Origin: Eubacteriales bacterium
GTDB taxonomy: Bacteria > Bacillota > Clostridia > Peptostreptococcales > Anaerovoracaceae
DNA: 9,430 bases
Direction of reading: 5' to 3'
Assembly (NCBI GenBank): GCA_028691625.1
Contig: JAQUYZ010000039.1
Coordinates: 1-9,430 of the forward strand
Positions 1 through 6,176 of the stretch are shown piece by piece (positions within the stretch are counted from its first letter, which is position 1; the number at the start of each line of letters is the position of its first letter). A program made the position numbers and the translations under genes. Under the pieces are notes generated by a model. It worked only from the letters and a program-made list of their open reading frames with translations, had not been told where the DNA came from and did no database searches.

Positions 1-149
1 CGCTGGGCATTCCATGGAATATCGTTCAGTTCACCGCGGGTTCGGTTCTTGCAGTTTTGCTTGCTGCCGCCCTGTATAAGACGCCGGCCAAAAGGTTTTT
101 CACGTATCAGCCTCTGACCGATACACACACCGAACAGGTTGAAAAATAA
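1..149 (+). CDS. C-terminal end of a membrane protein, probably ECF transporter S component (partial)
   Basis: Only the last 48 residues are present, read in the frame that begins at base 3 and stops at TAA 147-149. They start LGIPWNIVQFTAGSVLAVLL, a hydrophobic helix, followed by a short basic turn (YKTPAKRFF) and a polar tail. The G-x-P-W-N-x-x-Q then G pattern leading into a last transmembrane helix and a lysine/arginine cap is typical of the final helix of substrate-binding (S) components of energy-coupling factor vitamin transporters. Such proteins sit in the membrane and capture a vitamin or other micronutrient for a shared EcfA/A'/T module. The substrate cannot be told from this fragment, and another small multi-helix membrane protein is possible. 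Confidence 0.5.
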   Translation, partial: LGIPWNIVQFTAGSVLAVLLAAALYKTPAKRFFTYQPLTDTHTEQVEK

Positions 150-180
150 CGAGGCGGGAATACTCCCCCGCCTCGTTAAA
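148..180. terminator. Stem-loop overlapping the stop codon of the first gene; probable terminator
   Basis: A perfect 11-bp inverted repeat (AACGAGGCGGG 148-158 and CCCGCCTCGTT 167-177) encloses an 8-nt loop. The left arm begins inside the TAA stop. The T-rich tract expected after an intrinsic terminator is missing on the + strand, where TTAAAACG follows. On the - strand the stem is followed by ATTTTT, so the signal is better in that direction although no leftward gene is close. It most likely ends or trims the message of the upstream gene. Confidence 0.5.
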
Positions 181-294
181 ACGCAAAAGCAATTTCTTCC
201 GTTATTGCAAGAAATATGATATCTTAATTCGGTAGAGTATGGTATCTTTAAAGAAGTAGATTGGGATTAGGAAAGTCAAAGGGGAGATTATTAT
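150..294 (+). promoter_or_regulatory. Upstream region of the glycosyltransferase gene, with an imperfect direct repeat
   Basis: This short gap holds no gene. An AT-rich imperfect direct repeat is visible: TATGATATCTTAA at 215-227 and TATGGTATCTTTAA at 238-251, 23 bp apart. TATGAT (215-220) would serve as a -10 element, but no good -35 lies 16-18 bp before it, so I do not assign a promoter firmly. A purine-rich ribosome binding site, AAAGGGGAGA (278-287), stands 7 nt before the ATG at 295. Confidence 0.35.
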
Positions 295-1428
295 ATGAAA
301 ACACTCATTTTGAGTATTTCAACCGGTCAGGGGCATCATGCGACGGGACAAGCAATCGAAAATGAATTCAAGAAAAGGGGCATCGACTGCGAAACACTGG
401 ATGCGTATGAGTATATTGAGCCGATCCTTTCCCACTTGGTGTCAAAGGGCTATCTACTTTCAACCGCTTATGCGAAGAAGATTTCATCCAAGCTATACGA
501 TTTGGTTGTAAAAAAGAACAAGCCGCTGAAAAGATACTCCGTACCCAAAATAACAAATACGGTTTGGGCAAAGGATCTGAAAACATATATTGAAGAAGCA
601 AAGCCGGATGTGATCATCTGTACCCATGTGCTGGCTGCCATTCTGGTGAATATCATGAAGGAAAAGCAGTGGGTGGATGCCGTTACGGTGGGCGTTGTTA
701 CCGATTTCACGCTTCATCCGTTATGGGAGGAAGCGAGACTTCTGGATTATTATGTGACCCCAACTGATCTGCTGGAATTTCAGATGGACAAGAAAGGCCT
801 CGAGACCGGGAAAATGCTTCCCATAGGGATACCCATCAATCCAAAATTCTCAGAGCATATTGACCGTCTTGAAGCGAGGGCCCGGTTGGGCCTGGATCTG
901 CACAAGCACACGATACTGCTGATGAGCGGAAGCATGGGCTATGGTAAAATCGATGAATCCATGGAACGGCTGGATCGGCTGAACTTCGATTTTCAGGTGC
1001 TTGTGGTTTGCGGCAACAATAAGAGAATGTATAAAAAGGTCAAGGAGTTGACGACTCAAAAGAGATTTGATATCTACGGTTATGTAAACAATGTGGATGT
1101 GATGATGGATGCGGCGGACTGTATCATTACGAAGCCCGGCGGGATCACCACTTCCGAGGCCATGGCCAAGGGGCTGCCTATGATTATGGTCAATCCGATT
1201 CCGGGCCACGAAATGAGAAACGCGGAGTTTATGCTGAACAACGGACTTGCTCTGTATGCGACAAAGTCCTTTCCGCTGGATGAGGCAGTGTTTTCTTTGT
1301 TTCAGCATCCTGAGCGGATTACCCTGCTGCGGTCCACCATTGAGATCTATGCGAGGCAGAATTCCGCAGAAAACCTGTGTGATTTTCTGATAAAAAAACA
1401 TCAGAGCAGCGATTCCCTGACCAGATAA
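295..1428 (+). CDS. MGDG synthase/MurG-like glycosyltransferase (processive diacylglycerol glucosyltransferase type)
   Basis: A 377-residue GT28-superfamily glycosyltransferase. The N-terminal acceptor domain opens with MKTLILSISTGQGHHATGQA, the MGDG-synthase N-domain signature; the usual GGGH appears here as G-Q-G-H-H at residues 11-15. The C-terminal donor domain has the nucleotide-binding loop LLMSGSMGYGK and then KPGGITTSEAMAKGLP (from residue 280), whose Glu288 region binds the UDP-sugar in this family. Relatives such as Bacillus UgtP move glucose from UDP-glucose onto diacylglycerol at the inner membrane face, making glycolipids and lipoteichoic acid anchors. The exact sugar and acceptor are inferred. 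Length is normal and the start has a good ribosome binding site. Its 3' end overlaps the convergent patatin gene by 28 bp, and no terminator separates them. Confidence 0.85.
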   Translation: MKTLILSISTGQGHHATGQAIENEFKKRGIDCETLDAYEYIEPILSHLVSKGYLLSTAYAKKISSKLYDLVVKKNKPLKRYSVPKITNTVWAKDLKTYIEEAKPDVIICTHVLAAILVNIMKEKQWVDAVTVGVVTDFTLHPLWEEARLLDYYVTPTDLLEFQMDKKGLETGKMLPIGIPINPKFSEHIDRLEARARLGLDLHKHTILLMSGSMGYGKIDESMERLDRLNFDFQVLVVCGNNKRMYKKVKELTTQKRFDIYGYVNNVDVMMDAADCIITKPGGITTSEAMAKGLPMIMVNPIPGHEMRNAEFMLNNGLALYATKSFPLDEAVFSLFQHPERITLLRSTIEIYARQNSAENLCDFLIKKHQSSDSLTR

Positions 1429-2510
1429 TTTGCTGCGAGAATTTCATCCCGGAGCAGTTTCATGACAGGTTTTGTGAGGAAGATATTTTTGGTATCGCCG
1501 ACCTCCTTCAGGCTCCGGGCGATGATGAGGGTGATGGTCTTTTGATTCAAGGCAGCTTTAGCCTTGAGGATGCTTTCCTGAATGATACCCTTAAGGGTAT
1601 TGGAATCGGTCTGCAGATCCTTTCCGATTGCCTTGATATGAGAATCCACAGCCTTTTTCAGATGGTTATTGTAAATGTATTTTTTATAGATCAGCCCAGG
1701 ATCAAGCGCAAAGATGATACCGGCCATATTGGCACCCTGCATACTTCTTTTATCAAATTCACCTCTTACAAAGCAGAAAAAACTCCCGTCATAGACCTGG
1801 TAGGCTTTTAACGTGTCCAAATAGCCGAGTCTCATGATTTTTCTGGAGTTATTTTTGTCAAAGATCAAAAAATTCCCTAAATCCCAAGGGCATTGAATGA
1901 TTCTGAGATAATCCGCATCGTCCAGTCGATTCTTCCTTATAATGCCGGGCACCTCGAGATCTACAGCGACAACGTGGGTTGCGCCGTGATCCAGTGCCAG
2001 ACCGACAGGGAGGTTGTCCGTATAGCCACCGTCAACATACTTCGAGCTGTTGATTTCATGGCTCTTCATTGCCGGAAAGAGGGTAGAACTGGCCAGAATA
2101 TATTCCACGAGCATTCCTTTGGGGATTTCCTCTTTCATGAAAAATTTCGGTGTCATGGCTGGAAGCTCTGCAGTAACCAGACCATATTCCACGGAGGATT
2201 CCCGGACGGCGGTCTCATCGATGTATTGCCTGAGCAGCTTTTTCAGCTTATCGCTGCCGATGCCGTTATTCGATAAAATGTCCTTGATGTCAACGTCAAA
2301 GATCATCGGAGTCTCGATTTCCTTCCAGAGCTGTACGGAAAGATCAAAAGCATCCTGTGCAATGAGAGCGCCGTTGATCGCGCCTACTGAAGAGCCCGTC
2401 ACAATATGAATGGGGATTCCAAGCTCTCTTAACGCCTGCCAAACACCGATTTCATAAGCCCCTCTTGAACCGCCTCCGCCTAGAACGAGCGCGGTTTTTC
2501 TTATTTCCAT
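1401..2510 (-). CDS. Patatin-like phospholipase (RssA/YchK type)
   Basis: A 369-residue cytoplasmic patatin-family serine hydrolase. All catalytic elements are visible: the oxyanion-hole loop LGGGGSRGAYEIG (10-22), the nucleophile elbow GSSVG with Ser41 (39-43), and the dyad aspartate in VDGGYTDNLP (Asp160). Family members hydrolyse acyl esters of phospholipids or related lipids. Residues after about 190 form a helical C-terminal region without a recognised domain. An upstream in-frame start at 2594 would add 28 residues, but the ATG at 2510 is preferred: it has GGGGGA just upstream, it starts right before the first beta strand, and the longer form would begin inside the promoter. The gene is read from its own sigma-A-like promoter at 2557-2585, divergent from the DNA-repair operon. 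The substrate is unknown. Confidence 0.88.
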   Translation of the reverse strand: MEIRKTALVLGGGGSRGAYEIGVWQALRELGIPIHIVTGSSVGAINGALIAQDAFDLSVQLWKEIETPMIFDVDIKDILSNNGIGSDKLKKLLRQYIDETAVRESSVEYGLVTAELPAMTPKFFMKEEIPKGMLVEYILASSTLFPAMKSHEINSSKYVDGGYTDNLPVGLALDHGATHVVAVDLEVPGIIRKNRLDDADYLRIIQCPWDLGNFLIFDKNNSRKIMRLGYLDTLKAYQVYDGSFFCFVRGEFDKRSMQGANMAGIIFALDPGLIYKKYIYNNHLKKAVDSHIKAIGKDLQTDSNTLKGIIQESILKAKAALNQKTITLIIARSLKEVGDTKNIFLTKPVMKLLRDEILAANYLVRESLL

Positions 2511-2556
2511 ATAGCTTCCCCCGCCTTTTTTTATTGATAATAATCCCCTACGATAA

Positions 2557-2585
2557 ATTATATCATAAAAGAGCGCTACGGTAAA
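2557..2585 (-). promoter_or_regulatory. Sigma-A-type promoter of the patatin gene
   Basis: On the - strand, -35 TTTACC (2580-2585, 4 of 6 consensus matches) is followed after 17 bp by a perfect -10 TATAAT (2557-2562). Transcription would start near 2550, leaving a leader of about 40 nt before the ATG at 2510. Its -35 box is only 9 bp from the -35 box of the opposite promoter, so a regulator bound between them could affect both. Confidence 0.65.
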
Positions 2586-2594
2586 ATATTTCAC

Positions 2595-2623
2595 TTGAAC
2601 ATCTGTTTAAAAAGGAGCATAAT
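2595..2623 (+). promoter_or_regulatory. Promoter of the radical SAM DNA-repair operon
   Basis: -35 TTGAAC (2595-2600) and -10 CATAAT (2618-2623; 5 of 6 matches) are separated by 17 bp. The -35 overlaps the first GAAC-N4-GTTT box, and the -10 lies inside the left arm of the palindrome carrying the second box. This layout is what one expects of a repressed promoter. The predicted start site, near 2630, falls inside the second box. Confidence 0.6.
2597..2608. promoter_or_regulatory. Candidate LexA (SOS) operator 1, overlapping the -35 box
   Basis: GAACATCTGTTT fits the GAAC-N4-GTTY core of Gram-positive LexA/DinR boxes (B. subtilis consensus CGAACRNRYGTTYC), but not the flanking C residues nor the central purine. 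It covers four bases of the -35 element. It is weaker than operator 2. Assignment rests on the core match, the position and the function of the downstream genes. Confidence 0.45.
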
Positions 2624-2646
2624 AAGAACATAAGTTCTTATTATGC
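2617..2646. promoter_or_regulatory. Palindromic operator containing candidate LexA box 2 (2626-2637)
   Basis: Perfect 13-bp arms, GCATAATAAGAAC (2617-2629) and GTTCTTATTATGC (2634-2646), flank a 4-nt centre, ATAA. The middle, GAACATAAGTTC (2626-2637), has the symmetric GAAC-N4-GTTC core of a LexA/DinR box. The palindrome spans the -10 box and the predicted start site and ends 4 nt before the AGGAGG ribosome binding site. No T-run follows, so it is not a terminator. A hairpin at the 5' end of the message is an alternative role. A different dimeric repressor is also possible. Confidence 0.6.
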
Positions 2647-2663
2647 GCGAAGGAGGGTTTGGA

Positions 2664-4148
2664 GTGGAAAGCACCCTTGAGAAATTGAAAATATTAGCCG
2701 ATGGCGCCAAGTATGATGTATCCTGCTCATCCAGCGGCGTGGGACGGAGAAATACCGGAAAGATCGGAAGCTCTGCGGCCGCAGGGATCTGTCATTCCTG
2801 GTCGGCGGACGGGCGCTGCATCTCACTGCTCAAGATCCTGTTTACCAACAAGTGCGTGTATGATTGCGAGTATTGTGTAAACCGCCGTACCGCAGACGTG
2901 GCTAGAGCAAGCTTTGAGCCGAAAGAACTGGCGCGTCTGACCATTGAGTTTTATCGCCGCAATTACATCGAAGGACTTTTTCTCAGCTCCGCCGTGGAAG
3001 TGTCTCCGGATTATACCGCAGAAAGGATCATGAGCTGCATCCGGCTGCTGCGGAACGAATATGGCTTTGGGGGCTATATTCACGCCAAGATCATCCCCGG
3101 AGTATCTCCTGAGATCCTGCATCAGATCGGCCTGCTGGCAGACCGGCTCAGCGTCAACATCGAACTGCCCACAAAGGAGAGTCTGAACCTGCTCGCACCG
3201 CAGAAAAAACCGAAAAATATTTTTGCACCTATGAAACAGATTACCCAGACCCTGACCGAGCGAAAGCAGCTGAAGGGTGCGGGGACCATGTTTAAAAACC
3301 AGGACATCTACAGCGCCGGGAATCTCAGCTATCTTGAGCCTGAGGGTGAAAACATCAGTACGGGAGACGGAAGTCTGGTTGATTTGACGGGAAGGCCCCT
3401 GGCTGCTCCGGAAAAGGGCAGGAGCCGCAAGGAACGGTTTGCCCCTGCGGGTCAGACCACCCAGATGATTATCGGTGCTTCGCCGGAAAGCGACCGCCAG
3501 ATCGTGAAAACCTCGGAAAATCTGTATCGCACATTCAAGATGAAGCGGGTCTATTTCTCCGCCTATATTCCGGTCTCAAATTCGCCCCTGCTGCCCACTC
3601 CCTTTACGGCACCTCCCCTGGCCAGAGAGCACCGGCTGTATCAGGCGGATTGGCTGCTGCGGTTCTACGGATTTACCGCTGATGAGATTCTGGATGAAAA
3701 AACGCCGTTTCTGGATCTGGAGCTCGACCCGAAGATCAGCTGGGCACTGCGGAATATCGATAAGTTTCCAATGGAAATTAACAAAGTATCCCTGGATGAG
3801 CTGCTGCGCATTCCCGGTGTGGGAACCACTTCGGCATTGAGGATTGTAAGACAGCGGAGGCTGTCCGCCATTCAATTCGATGATTTGAAAAAGATCGGCG
3901 TTGTGGTGAAAAGGGCCAGATATTTTATCACCTGCTGCGGCAAATACTGTGGCGGACCGGATATCGCGCCGGATTATATAAAAAATGAAATGCTAGCCGC
4001 GGAATGCATACGAAATAGATTATTGCCAATAGACGATAATGTTCAATTATCAATGTTTAATCCTGTAGCAAACCAATGGGGCACCGTTGCCAATCGCCCG
4101 GACCCGATCAGGAATCTGCATGGACAGAGGACGGTTTCTCATGGTTGA
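2664..4148 (+). CDS. Putative DNA modification/repair radical SAM protein with HhH domain (TIGR03916/COG4277 type)
   Basis: A 494-residue protein. The radical SAM cluster motif is C-x3-C-x2-C (CVYDCEYC, Cys64/68/71), preceded by the family block GICHSWSADGRCISLLKI, whose extra cysteines 43 and 52 may also bind metal. The barrel continues through IEGLFLSSAVEVSPDYT, HAKIIPGVSPE, SVNIELP and PAGQTTQMIIGASPESDRQ. A helix-hairpin-helix (LLRIPGVGTTSALRIV, about 380-395) suggests DNA binding, and more cysteines occur in ITCCGKYC. Family members are almost always encoded beside a TIGR03915 protein, which is often fused to a uracil-DNA-glycosylase-like domain; the reaction is unknown. I chose GTG 2664, 7 nt after AGGAGG, not the ATG at 2643, which lies in the operator and before the ribosome binding site. 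Oddities are a polar insertion near residues 206-260 and a long tail containing QLSMF. Confidence 0.88.
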   Translation: MESTLEKLKILADGAKYDVSCSSSGVGRRNTGKIGSSAAAGICHSWSADGRCISLLKILFTNKCVYDCEYCVNRRTADVARASFEPKELARLTIEFYRRNYIEGLFLSSAVEVSPDYTAERIMSCIRLLRNEYGFGGYIHAKIIPGVSPEILHQIGLLADRLSVNIELPTKESLNLLAPQKKPKNIFAPMKQITQTLTERKQLKGAGTMFKNQDIYSAGNLSYLEPEGENISTGDGSLVDLTGRPLAAPEKGRSRKERFAPAGQTTQMIIGASPESDRQIVKTSENLYRTFKMKRVYFSAYIPVSNSPLLPTPFTAPPLAREHRLYQADWLLRFYGFTADEILDEKTPFLDLELDPKISWALRNIDKFPMEINKVSLDELLRIPGVGTTSALRIVRQRRLSAIQFDDLKKIGVVVKRARYFITCCGKYCGGPDIAPDYIKNEMLAAECIRNRLLPIDDNVQLSMFNPVANQWGTVANRPDPIRNLHGQRTVSHG

Positions 4149-4899
4149 TTATCTTTATGACGGGACCTTCGAGGGGTTTTTGACTTGTGTCTATTATCAC
4201 TATTATGGGGAAAAGGCATCGGGAATTTACAGAAAAGAGGATTACCAGGCCAGTCTGCTCTCCGGCTGCCGCAGTATCGTGACAGAGGAAAAAAAGGCTT
4301 CCAGAGTATATGAAGCAATCGAAAAAAAAATATCCGGGGAGGATCTTCGCAGGATTTATCGGGTCTTTCTCAGTTCGGATGAGGAGAAGGAAAACAAGCT
4401 GCTGCGCTATATCAGGCTGGGCTTTCAAGAGGGATCCGGGATCAGTCTGCTGCACAGTAATCCCATCGTGTTTGAGGTGCAGAGATGCGAATATAAGGTT
4501 AACATCGAGACGCACAGGATCAAAGGCTTAGCAAGATTCACTGCCTTGAGAAACAGTTCCCCCCGGGAGAACGGCAATGAAATCCTATACTGCAGTATCG
4601 AACCGGATCATGATATCCTTGAGATCATTGCAAATCATTTTGCGGACCGGCTGAAAAACGATCCTTTTATCATTCACGACAAAACCAGGAACAAAGCAGT
4701 CTTTGCCCAGGGCGGCAGCTGGTATATTTCCGGCTTTACCGACAAGGATCTTCCGCTGTTTGGTGAAGGGGAAAGGGAGTATCGTGATTTATGGAAAAAA
4801 TATTTTGACACCATCGCCATTCGGGAAAGAATCAATCCAAGCTGTCAAAAACGCTTCATGCCGGTGCGGTATTGGAAAAATTTGACCGAGTTTCGTTGA
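4141..4899 (+). CDS. TIGR03915/DUF4130 family putative DNA-metabolism protein, partner of the radical SAM protein
   Basis: A 252-residue soluble protein. Its start, MVDYLYDGTFEGFLTCVYYHY, is the usual opening of this family. The DUF4130 core has ARFTALR (131-137), the near-invariant IEPDHD (153-158), NHFADRL and IIHDKTR (HD at 179-180), then a C-terminal helix containing YWKNLTEF. No uracil-DNA-glycosylase domain is fused here, unlike in a good share of relatives. Its biochemical role is unknown; constant pairing with the radical SAM protein implies a shared DNA modification or repair reaction. ATG 4141 is chosen because the family match begins there and AGAGGA lies 9 nt before it. It overlaps the upstream gene by 8 nt (ATGGTTGA), so the pair is probably translationally coupled and made in fixed ratio. 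Confidence 0.85.
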   Translation: MVDYLYDGTFEGFLTCVYYHYYGEKASGIYRKEDYQASLLSGCRSIVTEEKKASRVYEAIEKKISGEDLRRIYRVFLSSDEEKENKLLRYIRLGFQEGSGISLLHSNPIVFEVQRCEYKVNIETHRIKGLARFTALRNSSPRENGNEILYCSIEPDHDILEIIANHFADRLKNDPFIIHDKTRNKAVFAQGGSWYISGFTDKDLPLFGEGEREYRDLWKKYFDTIAIRERINPSCQKRFMPVRYWKNLTEFR

Positions 4900-4923
4900 T
4901 TGTTCCTGCAAATGTGTTAAAAT
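4896..4923 (+). promoter_or_regulatory. Possible promoter before the sirtuin gene
   Basis: TTGATT (4896-4901, 4 of 6) and TAAAAT (4918-4923, 5 of 6) stand 16 bp apart, starting at the end of the upstream coding sequence. No terminator lies between the repair pair and the sirtuin, so read-through from the upstream promoter is equally possible. Confidence 0.35.
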
Positions 4924-4976
4924 AATAAGTGTGTGGGGACAAGACTGTCTCTTACACGGAAAGGTGGGGTGGTAAA

Positions 4977-5717
4977 GTGGACAGCAGACTTAAGGAACTG
5001 GTCAAAAAGAGCAAACGGATTGTATTTTTCGGAGGAGCAGGTGTATCGACAGAAAGCGGAATTCCCGACTTTCGATCGGAAAACGGGTTGTACCGGGCGC
5101 AGACAAAATTCGGCCATTCTCCTGAAGAGATGTTAAGCCACACCTTTTTTATGAATCATACCGAGACCTTTTACGAATACTATCTGAATCAAATGCTCTA
5201 TCCCGAGGTGCAGCCGAACAAGGCGCATTACGCTTTGGCAAAGCTTGAGGAGCAGGGAAAACTGAAGGCGGTTGTTACACAAAACATCGACGGACTGCAT
5301 CAGCTGGCCGGAAGCAAAAAGGTATTTGAGCTCCACGGCTCGGTTTTACGAAATCATTGTACCCGCTGCCATACCTTTTACTGCAGGGATTATATCATAA
5401 AACCGGAAAGCAGTAATACAAAGGATCATCCCGACGGCAGAATCCCAAGATGCATTAAATGCGGAGGGATTATCAAGCCTGATGTGGTTCTCTATGAAGA
5501 ACCGCTGGATCAGGAGGTCATGGAAGGTGCAGTGGAGGCCATCTCCAATGCAGACCTGCTTATTGTGGGAGGTACCTCTTTGGCCGTTTATCCGGCCGCC
5601 GGGCTGATTAACTATTTCCACGGGAGCAATCTGGTTTTGATTAATAAATCCGAGACGCCATATGACCGGCAGGCAAGTCTGGTCATACATGATGCAATCG
5701 GAGAAGTTTTAGGATAG
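4977..5717 (+). CDS. cobB: Sir2-family NAD-dependent protein deacylase (sirtuin)
   Basis: A 246-residue sirtuin of normal bacterial length. Visible motifs in order: [18 protein letters not shown] (17-34, NAD-binding GAGxS and SGIPDFR), TQNIDGLH (101-108), the catalytic histidine in ELHG (His120), a zinc site of two Cys-x2-Cys pairs (Cys128/131 and Cys159/162), GTSLAVYPA (199-207) and NKSETPYD near the end. Sirtuins remove acetyl or longer acyl groups from lysines using NAD, giving nicotinamide and O-acyl-ADP-ribose. The acyl preference is not evident. The GTG at 4977 is chosen because AAGGTGG stands 9 nt before it and the protein then opens in the usual way; an upstream ATG at 4929 has no ribosome binding site. 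It lies 77 bp after the DNA-repair pair on the same strand and may share its transcript. Confidence 0.9.
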   Translation: MDSRLKELVKKSKRIVFFGGAGVSTESGIPDFRSENGLYRAQTKFGHSPEEMLSHTFFMNHTETFYEYYLNQMLYPEVQPNKAHYALAKLEEQGKLKAVVTQNIDGLHQLAGSKKVFELHGSVLRNHCTRCHTFYCRDYIIKPESSNTKDHPDGRIPRCIKCGGIIKPDVVLYEEPLDQEVMEGAVEAISNADLLIVGGTSLAVYPAAGLINYFHGSNLVLINKSETPYDRQASLVIHDAIGEVLG

Positions 5718-5753
5718 TACCCTGTCTGTAAAGACACCAGGGTGACATGGTAC
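5717..5753 (+). other. Imperfect hairpin between the sirtuin and the next gene
   Basis: ACCCTGTCT (5719-5727) can pair with AGACA and GGGT (from 5732 to 5743) with a 3-nt bulge, and an outer GTACC/GGTAC pair (5717-5721, 5749-5753) could close it. No T-run follows, so it is not a classical terminator. It could stabilise the transcript end or partly uncouple expression of the two genes. Confidence 0.3.
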
Positions 5754-5767
5754 CGGGAGAGAAATTT

Positions 5768-6100
5768 ATGATATATGCAATGATAGAACAAAATGGAAAA
5801 GCACAGCTGTGCTGTGTTGATAAAATCGGACAACGGGCATTTCTGACAGAAGGGTTTTTTTATAGAGATCTGAATGATCTTTGCATCAGAAGCAATCATC
5901 CCGACCGCATACCGGAAACGATGGAAGAATTGATTGGTAACTATGATGCCTTATGGGCAGACGATATGGCCCTGTTTTTCGGAAGCAACCCCGGGCTGGG
6001 GATATCCCTTGACCCTGATAAAGAGTGGGTGCCGCTGATCAGGCTGGATGAGATCTGGTCTCCCCTGTCGGACACGAGAGGCCGGAGCCTATTGGAATAA
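5768..6100 (+). CDS. Hypothetical protein, 110 residues
   Basis: I do not recognise this family. The product is a small soluble protein starting MIYAMIEQNGKAQLCCVDKI, with mixed alpha/beta character and no signal peptide, membrane helix or cysteine cluster apart from an adjacent Cys-Cys pair near residue 18. Its middle is acidic and helical (PETMEELIGNYDALWADDM) and its end contains PDKEWVPLIRLDEIW, suggesting a compact fold. ATG 5768 is preferred over ATG 5747 because GGGAGAG lies 6 nt before it, whereas the upstream codon precedes that site. It is on the sirtuin's strand and immediately before a strong terminator, so it is probably the last gene of that unit. Ordinary codon use and a good ribosome binding site support it being real. 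Confidence 0.65.
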   Translation: MIYAMIEQNGKAQLCCVDKIGQRAFLTEGFFYRDLNDLCIRSNHPDRIPETMEELIGNYDALWADDMALFFGSNPGLGISLDPDKEWVPLIRLDEIWSPLSDTRGRSLLE

Positions 6101-6147
6101 AAAAACGCAACGCGATTGATTGCATAAAGCAGCGCGTTGCGTTTTTT
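6100..6147. terminator. Strong bidirectional intrinsic terminator
   Basis: Perfect 15-bp arms, AAAAAACGCAACGCG (6100-6114) and CGCGTTGCGTTTTTT (6133-6147), surround an 18-nt loop that itself contains a small TGC/GCA pairing. The GC-rich stem with A-run and T-run edges terminates on both strands. This suits the position between the convergent hypothetical gene and the second PII gene. The stem begins at the last base of the hypothetical gene's stop codon. Confidence 0.92.
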
Positions 6148-6176
6148 ACGGGAAGCGGAAGATTCCGCCGGCCGGT

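Noticed and set aside
850..1401. 183-codon open frame on the - strand inside the glycosyltransferase gene
   Set aside because: Shadow of a clear gene in the other direction; histidine- and arginine-rich composition and no recognisable domain.
2511..2594. 28-residue N-terminal extension of the patatin protein from 2594
   Set aside because: It spans the predicted promoter and leader, has no ribosome binding site, and would precede the first beta strand of the patatin fold without any family counterpart.
2617..2646. Palindrome as an intrinsic terminator
   Set aside because: The stem is AT-rich, no T-run follows on either strand, and no gene ends there.
2643..2663. Upstream ATG at 2643 as start of the radical SAM gene
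   Set aside because: It lies inside the palindromic operator and before the AGGAGG site (2651-2656); the GTG at 2664 has correct spacing and matches the family N-terminus.
4087..4140. Upstream ATG codons (4087, 4120) as starts of the DUF4130 protein
   Set aside because: Family similarity begins at MVDYLYDGTFEG (4141), and the AGAGGA ribosome binding site serves that codon.
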